Shown here: positions 35,901 to 44,070 of the stretch, one piece after another
How the letters are laid out: the number at the start of each line of letters is the position of its first letter
Position numbering within the stretch: position 1 is the stretch's first letter
DNA from: Deltaproteobacteria bacterium
GTDB lineage: Bacteria; Myxococcota_A; Polyangia; Polyangiales; Ga0077539
DNA: 64,000 bases
Assembly: GCA_030694465.1 (NCBI GenBank)
Contig: JAUXYJ010000058.1
Location: forward strand, 1 to 64,000
Reading direction: 5' to 3'
Program-made: the position numbers and the translations under genes
Notes under the pieces: model-generated
Databases searched by the model: none
What the model saw: only the letters and a program-made list of their open reading frames with translations
Told to the model about the DNA's origin: nothing

Positions 35901-36395
35901 ACCATCAGCGGCGTAGGCTACCTTCACTTTCTAAGAGAAATTGCCCGTGGAACGCGTCGAACAACGCTCACCTCTGTGGCCGCCGAGCGCCTGCGTGAGC
36001 TCACCCCACAGGTGACCCCCGCGCGCGCCGACATCCTCGTCATGATCGCGTGGAGCACGGACAACACCGACATCGATTTGCACGTCGTCGATCCCAACGG
36101 CGAGGAGTGCTACTACGGCCACCGCAACACGCGTATCGGAGGCTTTCTCACGCAGGACATCACGACGGGCTATGGCCCCGAGATGTTTGTGCAGCCCAAC
36201 GCAAGCCCTGGAAATTACAGGGTATTTGCACACTTCTTTGGCTCCAATCGCAACCGCACCAGCGCCCGCACGCGTGTGCTCGCCACGGTCGTGCGTCGCT
36301 GGGGCAGCGCCAACGAAGAGGTGACCACCCGCGCGATTACGCTCGGCAACGGCGGCGAGCGCCAAGACATCGAGCAGATCAACTGGTCCCAGTGA
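32964..36395 (+). CDS. VIT/VWA/DUF2135 surface lipoprotein
   Basis: 1143 residues. LAIVSC is the lipobox, followed by a long Ser/Ala/Pro-rich spacer to about residue 190. A VIT domain starts at LPLRGLQVRAQVDGF and a VWA domain at AVFMVDTSLSG (about residue 470; MIDAS DTSLS, with LLSDAAVTWG later). Residues 860-1000 have TPR-like helices (AEAERLRGQQQNADALRTLSS ... GRNELAMAMYDIAMA). The final 115 residues form a YfaP/DUF2135 beta domain (STDNTDIDLHVVDPNGEECYY, NYRVFAHFFG). The VIT/VWA order matches inter-alpha-trypsin-inhibitor-like surface proteins that bind extracellular ligands. It ends 10 bases before the convergent pncB gene. Confidence 0.8.
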   Translation: MRPNLSARRFATRSITSLSWLAIVSCSGGSQHVMTPNATVGAPGDSARSGALAANSGGEQGPATLPEVFREPASSTGSVRTESQDVDDSRRGFDRSRSAPSVDTATAEPSPSARAPQPVAQMQAPPAPPPGRAATTRRPSSVATGSSTTPTSASTDGVALGGAIAQEESASNRAQNAPVNGQNQTRDEVPRQRSWQQATARNNALRLSVGDRDSLPLRGLQVRAQVDGFRARVVMDAYFLNDRGRQLEGTFQLRLPEGASPYFFAFGSSAYRTQDAQQASIPFFAAPSAQGLGVSPDEILRQRATAWNDPRQARIVPRERAAHAYTETVRARVDPALMEWSGAGVFEARVFPLETEKLHRIVVAYDVTLTRDGEDLVLPMDLPADVRDVILDVAVAQHSNNAISLTPRVPTRNDGGYVLARLDRPQERRTMVRIRGASPTLVGSDGGPEAYFSTQVSPVIPVGENMNTAGSAVFMVDTSLSGQPENFRRWAQILQRVLDTNRDSIRSFAVQFFDVAPRWWNRSFVENTPANVAALLRTVNERSLQGATDLGAALQEAARPSFATPPSQRWDTFLLSDAAVTWGEADITRIAQGFSSANRGRLFAYRVATTGGGDGSVMAQLVRPSGGAVFTIANDQDLDRAATAHRASPWRLRSASIAGASDLLIDGAPTHLFPGQMLTVVGRGRPTAGAPLQLEIERGGQRMQVQVALGATLSSSLAPRAYGEVAVQRLEERAPLVEREAKAFATHFRVTGRTCSLVMLESEADYQRFGIVPADDLRVVNATSVRALEAQSESATQQLLGDARGNFLLWLDRLGSTPGATVRITRAVRDSLAQLPVSAFEIPAERLSIQHDRASEMTATLRTQLEQPELGYDEISAEAERLRGQQQNADALRTLSSLVERRPGDTELARDVAFSASSWGMPVSAYHLLRRVQSLRPAEPQTYRLLAETLASMGRNELAMAMYDIAMASEWGPRSRDFQTISGVGYLHFLREIARGTRRTTLTSVAAERLRELTPQVTPARADILVMIAWSTDNTDIDLHVVDPNGEECYYGHRNTRIGGFLTQDITTGYGPEMFVQPNASPGNYRVFAHFFGSNRNRTSARTRVLATVVRRWGSANEEVTTRAITLGNGGERQDIEQINWSQ

Positions 36396-36405
36396 TCATC
36401 GTGCG

Positions 36406-37761
36406 CTAGCGATCTTCGAGTCGCTCAAGCGCGCGCACTGCGTCGGTCATTGACACCCGATACGCGCTCGTCACCGGGACACTCTCTTCAAGCGCGATCA
36501 CACGCTGCTCCTGCGAAAGCACAGCGATTCGCGATTTGCACAGCGCACGCGCTGACTTGGTTCGCTCGGCCTCGGTGTGCTTGGTCACGCGCTGTCCCTT
36601 GTGCATGTGGTGCACAAAGAGCGGCTCGCCCTCTGTGGCCTCGTCGACCAGCGCGATGACATCTTCGCAGGCGATTCCCTCGGCGTTGTAGCGACGGAGC
36701 AGCTGCTTGCGCCCGCCGTAGCTGGCTTTGCCGGGCGCGCGCTTGGCCACGGGGATCGGTTTGCCGTGGCGGTTGTCGACCTCGACGAGCTTGTACACCG
36801 CACCAAACGAGGGCGCGTCTGGGCTGAGAACAATCGCGGTCCCTACGCCAAAGCTGTCATAGGGGGCGCCCGCCGCGAGCAGCGCCTGGATCTTAAACTC
36901 GTCCATGTCGTCGCTCGCGATGAGCTTGATGTCACTGCGCCCCGCGGCGTCCAAGATCGCGCGCACCTTCGGGCCCAGCGTCGCGAGGTCGCCCGAGTCA
37001 ATGCGAACGGAGTGCACTGCGGGGCCCGCGGCCGTCGCGCGGATGGCGCCACGGAGGGTGTCCCAGGTGTCAATGAGCAGCGAGGTTCCGCTGGGATAAG
37101 ACTGGCTAAACGCGGCAAACGCGCCGACCTCTCCGTCGTCTACGTGGGCCAACATGTACGAGTGCGCGCATGTCCCAGTCACTGGAACTCCGAAGCGAAA
37201 CCCTGCCTCTTCGCTGCTGGTCCCGACGCACCCCGCGATGTACGCCGCGCGCGCCGCGGTGGGTGCGGCCATCGGGTCGAGTCTCCGCGCGCCAAACTCG
37301 ATCACGGGCCGCCCCTGTGCTGCGAGCACGACGCGTGCAGCTTTGGAGGCCACTTTGGCCTCGTGATTGATCGCGCCGAGCAAGAAGGTCTCGACGAGCT
37401 GCGCCTCGGCGAGCGTGCCCTCGACACGCAAGACCGGCCCACCCCCGAGCAACAGCTCGCCCTCGCGGAGCCCATACACATCGCCCGAAAACCTAAACGC
37501 GCGGAGGTACGCAATGAGCTCGTCGGTCATCACGTCACGCAGCGAGGGTGCCTCGCGGAGGTACGCGATCTCGTCGTCGGTAAAGCGCAAATTCTCGAGA
37601 TAGCGCAGGCCGCGGTCGATCCCAGCCATCACCAAAAAGCGCCGGTTGCGCGGCAGCCTCCGCATCGAGAGCTCAAACACCGCGCGCCGTGAGGCGAGCC
37701 CCTCGCGCAGGTACGAGCCCAGCATCGAGAGCTGATAACGGTCGGTGTAAAGTGCGTACAT
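36406..37761 (-). CDS. pncB: nicotinate phosphoribosyltransferase
   Basis: 451 residues. It joins nicotinate and PRPP to nicotinate mononucleotide, the first committed step of NAD salvage. The start MYALYTDRYQLSMLGSYLREG, the middle FGARRLDPMAAPTAARAAYIAGCVGTS and VTGTCAHSYMLAH, and KAIRVDSGDLA-type PRPP-binding region (VRIDSGDLATLGPKVR) are all typical of the single-chain PncB/NAPRT family. GGAGG lies 8 bases before ATG 37761, and a 25-bp palindrome in the promoter suggests repression, possibly by NAD status or a MarR-like factor. No other NAD gene is present. Confidence 0.9.
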   Translation of the reverse strand: MYALYTDRYQLSMLGSYLREGLASRRAVFELSMRRLPRNRRFLVMAGIDRGLRYLENLRFTDDEIAYLREAPSLRDVMTDELIAYLRAFRFSGDVYGLREGELLLGGGPVLRVEGTLAEAQLVETFLLGAINHEAKVASKAARVVLAAQGRPVIEFGARRLDPMAAPTAARAAYIAGCVGTSSEEAGFRFGVPVTGTCAHSYMLAHVDDGEVGAFAAFSQSYPSGTSLLIDTWDTLRGAIRATAAGPAVHSVRIDSGDLATLGPKVRAILDAAGRSDIKLIASDDMDEFKIQALLAAGAPYDSFGVGTAIVLSPDAPSFGAVYKLVEVDNRHGKPIPVAKRAPGKASYGGRKQLLRRYNAEGIACEDVIALVDEATEGEPLFVHHMHKGQRVTKHTEAERTKSARALCKSRIAVLSQEQRVIALEESVPVTSAYRVSMTDAVRALERLEDR

Positions 37762-37811
37762 CGAGGGATCCTCCAGGGGGGTGAGAGACTGCGAATGTTC
37801 AGGCTAGGGAT

Positions 37812-37836
37812 ACTTAGTTGCGATATGCAACTAAGT
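37812..37836. promoter_or_regulatory. perfect inverted repeat in pncB promoter (operator candidate)
   Basis: Two 10-bp arms, ACTTAGTTGC and GCAACTAAGT, are perfectly complementary across a 5-base spacer (GATAT). On the pncB strand a TTGACT hexamer (37834-37839) overlaps one arm, as for a -35 box, and the pncB ATG is 51 bases downstream of the repeat. A perfect 25-bp dyad lying across a -35 is the layout of a repressor operator. The cognate regulator is not identified; NrtR, MarR-type and other NAD-related regulators are all possible. Confidence 0.7.
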
Positions 37837-37956
37837 CAATCGCTCTGACACATTGCGCATCGTGCGAGCACCGCGCAGTTAACTGCATGGGGCGTACGCG
37901 CGACCATCGAAATGAGCCCCCCAGAGGTCATCCCCGACCGTGGACCTCGTCTAAGC

Positions 37957-39285
<1,329 letters not shown>

Positions 39286-39327
39286 GTGCGGTTTCTCCAG
39301 TTGGTTTTTGTGTGCGAATTTGCTGCT

Positions 39328-39370
39328 CGATCGAGTGTGCTTTCTCTTGCGAGGGCTACACGCTCGATCG
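39328..39370 (-). promoter_or_regulatory. intergenic stem-loop between sahR and ahcY
   Basis: Arms at 39328-39339 and 39359-39370 (plus-strand CGATCGAGTGTG and CACGCTCGATCG) pair over 12 positions with a single mismatch around a 19-base loop. One arm lies in the last codons of sahR and the other in the ahcY leader, 46 bases before its ATG. No U-run follows, so a simple intrinsic terminator is unlikely; RNA processing, attenuation or a protein site are possibilities. It does not resemble the SAH riboswitch. Confidence 0.45.
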
Positions 39371-40357
39371 CGCCATTTGTGAATCGTTGAGGCTGCGTCG
39401 CGCGGCGGTGACGAGCCATTCAAGGTGCTGATCGGGGCCGTTGCCACGGTAAGGTGCAGGGATCACAACCGAGCCCGCAGACGTGAGCCCCGTGTGCGCG
39501 AAAAAACTCTCGAGCTCGGCGCGCTCAAAGCCCAGCCACAGGTCCGCTTGCTCGCTGCGAAGTGAGAGATCGTCGTGACGGGCGTACTCGAGAATGAGCA
39601 GCGTTCCGCCTGGCGAAAGAAGGCCGGCGAGGGTGCGAACGGTCTCTGCGGGGCGCGGTGCGTGATGCAACACGCGCGCAGCAAGCACGAGGTCTGCACC
39701 ACGTGGAATGCTCTTGGCCAGCGCGCTGGGTTCGAGCTCTGCGCACACCAAGGTCACGTTGTGATGCCCCCGCGTACGCACGCGCTCTCGCGCCGCGCTC
39801 AGCTGCGCTTCACTGCGGTCCACCGCATACACGTGCTCAAACGCAGGGGCTAACACATCCAACGCGGCGCCATCGCCTGCGCCCGCGTCCACCGCGACCT
39901 TGCGCGACGGAAGCAACAGCGAGAGCGCCGCGATGTACGCCGCCCACTCGCCCGTGGGGGTCTCTTCGCCACCGCGCTCGCGGTTGCGCGCAAAGAACTC
40001 TCGCGTCCCGCTGTCTCTCGCCCGAAGCACCTGCGAGACGCGCCTGAGCAAGCCTTCTTTGCGGCACAGCTCACGCCCCGCGCTCAGCGCGTCGGCCACC
40101 ACGAGGTCTTGTGTGGCGTCAGGCTCTAATCGCAACAGCGTCCAGGTGCCCTGCTTGCGCGTGCTCAGCAGCCCCGCGTGTCGGAGCGTTGTCGCATGCC
40201 GTGACACATTGGGCTGAGACTCGCTCAGCAGCTCCGCCAGCTCGCTGATCGCCAGCTCGTCTTCGGCACAGAGCGCGAGCAAGCGTAGCCGCAATGGCTC
40301 GGACAAGAGCTTGTAGAGCTCCCATCGCGTGGGCTTGGTCGGGCTGCGTTCGAGCAT
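39356..40357 (-). CDS. sahR: ArsR-type regulator fused to SAM-dependent methyltransferase (SahR-like)
   Basis: 333 residues. The N-terminal 90 residues are an ArsR winged helix: [25 protein letters not shown], then [25 protein letters not shown]. From about residue 140 a class I methyltransferase fold follows, with motif [16 protein letters not shown] and later [13 protein letters not shown]. SahR proteins, some of which carry this fused domain, bind S-adenosylhomocysteine and derepress methionine-cycle genes when it accumulates. Its position directly upstream of ahcY fits exactly. Whether the methyltransferase part is catalytic or only an SAH sensor is unknown. It is divergent from the gene at 40470. 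Confidence 0.85.
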   Translation of the reverse strand: MLERSPTKPTRWELYKLLSEPLRLRLLALCAEDELAISELAELLSESQPNVSRHATTLRHAGLLSTRKQGTWTLLRLEPDATQDLVVADALSAGRELCRKEGLLRRVSQVLRARDSGTREFFARNRERGGEETPTGEWAAYIAALSLLLPSRKVAVDAGAGDGAALDVLAPAFEHVYAVDRSEAQLSAARERVRTRGHHNVTLVCAELEPSALAKSIPRGADLVLAARVLHHAPRPAETVRTLAGLLSPGGTLLILEYARHDDLSLRSEQADLWLGFERAELESFFAHTGLTSAGSVVIPAPYRGNGPDQHLEWLVTAARRSLNDSQMARSSV

Positions 40358-40380
40358 GCGCCCGAGCTATCTATGCTTTC

Positions 40381-40396
40381 TTGCGTATGAATGCAA
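40381..40396. promoter_or_regulatory. imperfect inverted repeat overlapping predicted sahR -35
   Basis: TTGCGTATGAATGCAA has 4-bp TTGC/GCAA ends and partial inner symmetry. On the sahR strand it supplies TTGCAT, a -35-like hexamer, with ATAGAT about 16 bases downstream as a poor -10. The TTGC...GCAA ends recall the centre of the pncB palindrome (TTGCGATATGCAA). A regulatory role is inferred from position. Confidence 0.4.
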
Positions 40397-40408
40397 ATAG
40401 TGATTTTG

Positions 40409-40424
40409 GTGACTGTCTAGTCAC
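40409..40424. promoter_or_regulatory. perfect 6-bp inverted repeat between divergent sahR and 40470
   Basis: GTGACT-GTCT-AGTCAC is a perfect dyad with a 4-base centre, lying midway in the 112-bp divergent intergenic region. It is distinct from the TTGC/GCAA element 13 bases away. It could be the SahR operator or the site of another regulator shared by both genes. Confidence 0.45.
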
Positions 40425-40469
40425 GTTGGCTTGGATCCTGCTGAGTCTCCACGCAAAGGAGGACCGTGG

Positions 40470-41297
40470 ATGTCAGAAAACAGCGTGCGACAGACCCAAT
40501 CTGGGAGGGATTTATCAGCACCAACTCTGCCCTCTACGCTCCACGGAGATCTCGTCCGGCTCTTGCGAAAGTGGAGAAGACACATCGCAGAAACGCAATG
40601 TCTCGGGCGCCTCGCGATCACCTACCTGCAGTCAGATCTGCCCAATGCCGAGCGACGCGCACACGTCCATGCGCTGTTCTCGGTCGAAGCGCGCACGCTT
40701 TGCATGCTCGAGCTCATTGACCTCAGCGGGCTTCACACGGGGCTCACGCCCGACCAGTCTGGGGTCACCCCGATTCGTCCCGACGGGGTCCTCGCCAACG
40801 CGCACCTCCGCGCGATCCGAGACCGCATTGTGGCGTGGCTGAGGGCCCTCTCCGAGGGCACGATCCACGCGACGACCATGGGCTCGCTGGGTCGCGCGCT
40901 CGCTGCAGCCCTGGACGAAATGGCCGCGTGCCTTGAGCTCCTTGAGCTCTTTCTTACACCTCGTGCGCACAACGTCTCGGTGTCGTTGGGCGAGCTGGTG
41001 TCTCGGAGCTTCGCGGTGCTGCCTCGGCCTCTAGAGGTCCACTGTTTGTGCGACGAGCCCAGGGTCACACAAGTGCGCGGGCTCACGCGTCTGGTCTCGA
41101 CCCTCGCCCACTGTGCGACGCTACACAGCGCAGCCAAGATCGATCGCGTCGGAGCCTCGGTGCGCCTGACCCTGCCCATGGGCCGAGACAGCGTGAGCGA
41201 TGAGCGCGCGAGTTTCTTGCGATTTTGCGCATATTTGGGGCACGTTCTGCTTGGGTTCTCGCCCGAGCACATCACGCTCACCCTCGCGCAGGCCTGA
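40470..41297 (+). CDS. sensor-kinase-like protein lacking key motifs
   Basis: 275 residues, strong start (AAGGAGG 7 bases before ATG 40470). The N-terminal half is long helices (LHGDLVRLLRKWRRHIAETQCLGRLAITYLQ, RRAHVHALFSVEARTLCMLELI), resembling the dimerisation helices of histidine kinases, and the C-terminal half (SLGELVSRSFAVL, VRGLTRLVSTLAHCATLHS, ASVRLTLPMG) resembles the strand-helix order of a HATPase domain. No phospho-accepting His motif, DxGxG box or GxGLGL box is present. It may be a degenerate kinase or an unrelated helical protein; confidence in any family is low. It is divergent from sahR. Confidence 0.5.
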   Translation: MSENSVRQTQSGRDLSAPTLPSTLHGDLVRLLRKWRRHIAETQCLGRLAITYLQSDLPNAERRAHVHALFSVEARTLCMLELIDLSGLHTGLTPDQSGVTPIRPDGVLANAHLRAIRDRIVAWLRALSEGTIHATTMGSLGRALAAALDEMAACLELLELFLTPRAHNVSVSLGELVSRSFAVLPRPLEVHCLCDEPRVTQVRGLTRLVSTLAHCATLHSAAKIDRVGASVRLTLPMGRDSVSDERASFLRFCAYLGHVLLGFSPEHITLTLAQA

Positions 41298-41398
41298 GCG
41301 CCTTCGCCATGTCGGAATGCGCGTACTCTCTCGCGAGTTTGCTCTAAGCCCCTCGCCGCGCTTGTGCGCGTGAATTCACTCTCTCGCAGCCGCTCCTG

Positions 41399-42151
41399 AT
41401 GCCCATCGCGCGAATCGCTCTCTATGCCGCCACCGTGACCGCGCTCGTTGTCTCGGCCGCGACCGCGGTGGGACGCATGGACTCGCGCTGGCCCGTAGCC
41501 GTGACCCTCTTGGCGTACTGCGCGCTCATTGCGCTAGGGATTTTTCAGCCTTCGCTGCAAGTCTTCGCCGACGCGTGTACGCGAGCGCCGCGCGGGATCG
41601 CCCTCGTTGTGGATGTGTCTCTCGCGCACATGGACGCAATCGATGAGCTCGCGTCGCGCTGCAAAGCGCGGGGTGCGACCCTGACGTTGGCGCTCGCCCT
41701 CGGGGACGCTCCGCAGGCGCTCTCGGCCGAGCTTCGAGCGCGCATCGCGCGATGGTTGACAGAGGGACACCGTGTGATCGCGAAGGGGCCTGCGGGGCGG
41801 GGCGAAGCGCTGCTCTGCGCCCTCGAAGCGCAAGAGCCCACGTGGACACAGCTGCTGGGCGAGCCTCCGAGTTTTTGGCTCGCGTCGCAGCGATATTCAG
41901 GGGTTTTAGGCCGCATTGCGGACGCGTTTGATCGGACGCTCTTGGTCCCTACGGCGGATTTGCGTGCGATTGATCAGCCCGAACTGTTAGCCACGGCGTT
42001 GCGCAAATCCGCGCACGAAGGCGCGATCGTGCGGGTTGTCCCAGGCACGGCGCTCGCGCACGGGGTGTCCGCACTTCTGGACGCAGCGGCCAGTCTCGCG
42101 GTACCCGTGTGCGCGCTCGAACTCTCTTTGTCCGAAAGTGAAGCACTGTGA
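41399..42151 (+). CDS. membrane protein with degenerate NodB-like domain
   Basis: 250 residues. Two N-terminal membrane segments (IALYAATVTALVVSAATAV and WPVAVTLLAYCALIALGIF) precede a soluble domain with the strand/helix rhythm of polysaccharide deacetylases: RGIALVVDVSLAHMDAIDELASRCKARGATLT where TFDDGP normally stands, RWLTEGHRVIAKGPAGRG where GHEIGNHT stands, and GAIVRVVPGTALAHG near the usual LLHD. All metal-binding Asp/His residues are lost, so it is probably non-catalytic. Its TGA overlaps the GTG of the next gene (GTGA). The fold assignment is by eye and tentative. Confidence 0.45.
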   Translation: MPIARIALYAATVTALVVSAATAVGRMDSRWPVAVTLLAYCALIALGIFQPSLQVFADACTRAPRGIALVVDVSLAHMDAIDELASRCKARGATLTLALALGDAPQALSAELRARIARWLTEGHRVIAKGPAGRGEALLCALEAQEPTWTQLLGEPPSFWLASQRYSGVLGRIADAFDRTLLVPTADLRAIDQPELLATALRKSAHEGAIVRVVPGTALAHGVSALLDAAASLAVPVCALELSLSESEAL

Positions 42152-44049
42152 CGCGACGACCTCTTTTAGCAATGGGCTCACTGCTGGGCTCTCTCTCTGC
42201 ACTCTCGCTTGGCGCAGGATGCACCAAGAAGAACCCAGCCCCAGTGGCAACCGATGCGCCAGCCCCGAGCGACGCATCGGCCAGCGCCAGCCCTGAATCC
42301 ACGAGCCATTCTCCACCCGAAAATCATTTGGCCACCATCCGCGGTGCCATGCTGCGTCGCGCGGTCCCGATGGTCTTCGCGGGCGCCCCCGTAGACGAAG
42401 CCGTGGGTCAAGTCGCGCCACAATTGACCCCAGGCGCCACGCAATATGCCTCAAGCATCGACCTCGACTCGCCCTTCGCGGTGGTCGCTGTCGTGACCGA
42501 GAGCACGTCCGAAGCGGCCAGCCCCGTGTGGCTCGCCGCGTGGCCGCTCAAGCCCGGCGTAGGCGTCACGATCAACGCGCGCGAAGGCCGTGGTTGGGAG
42601 GTCCAGAGCGAGGGCGTCTATCGCCCCTCTGCGAGCGCTGCAGACGGTGGAGCCACCGCAGAGCAGCAGTGTTGGGTCGCGCGCAGGCAGCCCGTCGGTT
42701 GGTCGCTCTTGTGCGGTCCTCGTGAGCTCTTGCCTCGTGTCGCAGGCTACTTGCGTCACGTCGGGACCATCGCTCCGGACAACCAGGCGATCTTGGACGT
42801 AGACGTTCGCGCCGGAATTCTCGGGCGATATGCTCGCAGGCAGCTCGCCGAGATTGATCGTCAGGCGCCTCCGCGCGGCACGCAGGGGCCCGAGGCGATC
42901 CGTCGCCAGGCCTTTGATCAGCTGCGTCGCCAAGCCGCGTTTACCACGGCGATTGCTACGGACATCGACTCGGTGACGGGAACGCTCACGCAAGACGAGA
43001 CCGCGATGCACCTTCGCCTGAGCGCGACGGTGGGGCGCGCGTCGAGCGACGTCGCCCGGTTCTTGATTGACGCGTCTGCGGGTCGACAAGCGAGCGCCGC
43101 GTTGCTGCAAGCGCTCCCAAGCGCGACGCAAGCGTGGATTGTCTCTGGCTTTGACCGCGACAAGATCACCTCAGCGATGGGCGCATCGAGCCCTGATGTG
43201 ATGGTCGCTGCGCAGGCTGGGCCCGAGTTCGCGCGGGTCAAAATGTTGCTCGACGAGGTGACCAATGTGTCGCCTCCGGGCAGCCGCGTGGATGCGTATT
43301 CGCCCGACGGCGGACACACGATGATCCGTGTGGTTCAGCGCGCGGATGCCGAGCGTTTTGTCGACGATTTTAGGGTCGCCGTGCAGTCTATTCCGTCGCG
43401 TCAGATCGCCCCAGGGCAGACGCTGCGTGACATGGCCGTGGTGATGCCCACGACGGGGATCACTGGGCACACGCTGCGCATCGGGCAGAACCTCCGCCCG
43501 CCCCCCGGCGCGCGCTTGACCGAGGAGCAGCGAGACCAGCTCAACCGGTCGATTTTGCTCGTCGCCGTGGGGGAGCAATTGACCATCGTGCAGGGACGCG
43601 ATCCGGTCGCACAGTACCGCGCGTGGCAGAGCGGGACCGAGCGATTGAGCGCGACGATTCCGCCGCAGAGTGTGATGTCTGGGCGGATCACGATGGCTTC
43701 GTTTGGCCCGTTCTTTTATGGCCAGCCCGTCGGTGGTTTGCCCGAGGGCGTCTCCGAGGGCTTGGACTTCTCGGTCCAGGTTGAGCGTCGTGGTGAGGGC
43801 GCGACGGTGTCTCTTCGTGCGGACGCACCTCTCGCGGTGGCGACTGGGTTGCGGCAGCTCTACGCGGCGATCGAAGCGCAGCGCGCGCAAGCGATGCAGC
43901 AGCAGATGCAGGCGATGCAGCAGCAGCAACAACAACAGCAGGCGCAGATGCAGGCGATGCAACAAGCGCAACGCGGTGCACAGCGTGCGCCGATTAACCC
44001 TGCCAATTTGCCCGAGCCCGAGCCGATCCGTCTGCGCCCCCCGCAGTGA
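42148..44049 (+). CDS. large lipoprotein with Gln-rich C-terminal tail
   Basis: 633 residues, GTG start overlapping the previous stop. SALSLGAGC is a clean lipobox (Cys near residue 25), followed by a Pro/Ala/Ser/Asp linker. The middle 500 residues resemble no family I recognise; they alternate strands and helices with several 'R-x-Q' helices (RRQAFDQLRRQAAFTTA). The last 60 residues are Gln/Met/Ala-rich (MQQQMQAMQQQQQQQQAQM), then a Pro-rich end. The coupling to the degenerate NodB-like membrane protein suggests a joint envelope role. It ends 21 bases before a convergent aminotransferase. Confidence 0.6.
   Translation: MTRRPLLAMGSLLGSLSALSLGAGCTKKNPAPVATDAPAPSDASASASPESTSHSPPENHLATIRGAMLRRAVPMVFAGAPVDEAVGQVAPQLTPGATQYASSIDLDSPFAVVAVVTESTSEAASPVWLAAWPLKPGVGVTINAREGRGWEVQSEGVYRPSASAADGGATAEQQCWVARRQPVGWSLLCGPRELLPRVAGYLRHVGTIAPDNQAILDVDVRAGILGRYARRQLAEIDRQAPPRGTQGPEAIRRQAFDQLRRQAAFTTAIATDIDSVTGTLTQDETAMHLRLSATVGRASSDVARFLIDASAGRQASAALLQALPSATQAWIVSGFDRDKITSAMGASSPDVMVAAQAGPEFARVKMLLDEVTNVSPPGSRVDAYSPDGGHTMIRVVQRADAERFVDDFRVAVQSIPSRQIAPGQTLRDMAVVMPTTGITGHTLRIGQNLRPPPGARLTEEQRDQLNRSILLVAVGEQLTIVQGRDPVAQYRAWQSGTERLSATIPPQSVMSGRITMASFGPFFYGQPVGGLPEGVSEGLDFSVQVERRGEGATVSLRADAPLAVATGLRQLYAAIEAQRAQAMQQQMQAMQQQQQQQQAQMQAMQQAQRGAQRAPINPANLPEPEPIRLRPPQ
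43894..43971 (+). repeat. CAG/CAA-rich low-complexity tract encoding poly-Gln/Met/Ala
   Basis: Repeats of ATGCAGCAGCAG and ATGCAGGCGATGCAG, with mixed CAA/CAG codons, encode a run that includes eight consecutive glutamines. In-frame, so slippage would change only tail length. Such long Gln tracts are unusual among the other lipoproteins in this window, which prefer Asp/Ala linkers. Confidence 0.8.
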
Positions 44050-44070
44050 TCGCTCGATCGGGGGATGCGC

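Noticed and set aside
39286..39355. An SAH riboswitch in the ahcY leader
   Set aside because: The leader is short and lacks the conserved riboswitch core; only a plain stem-loop is visible.
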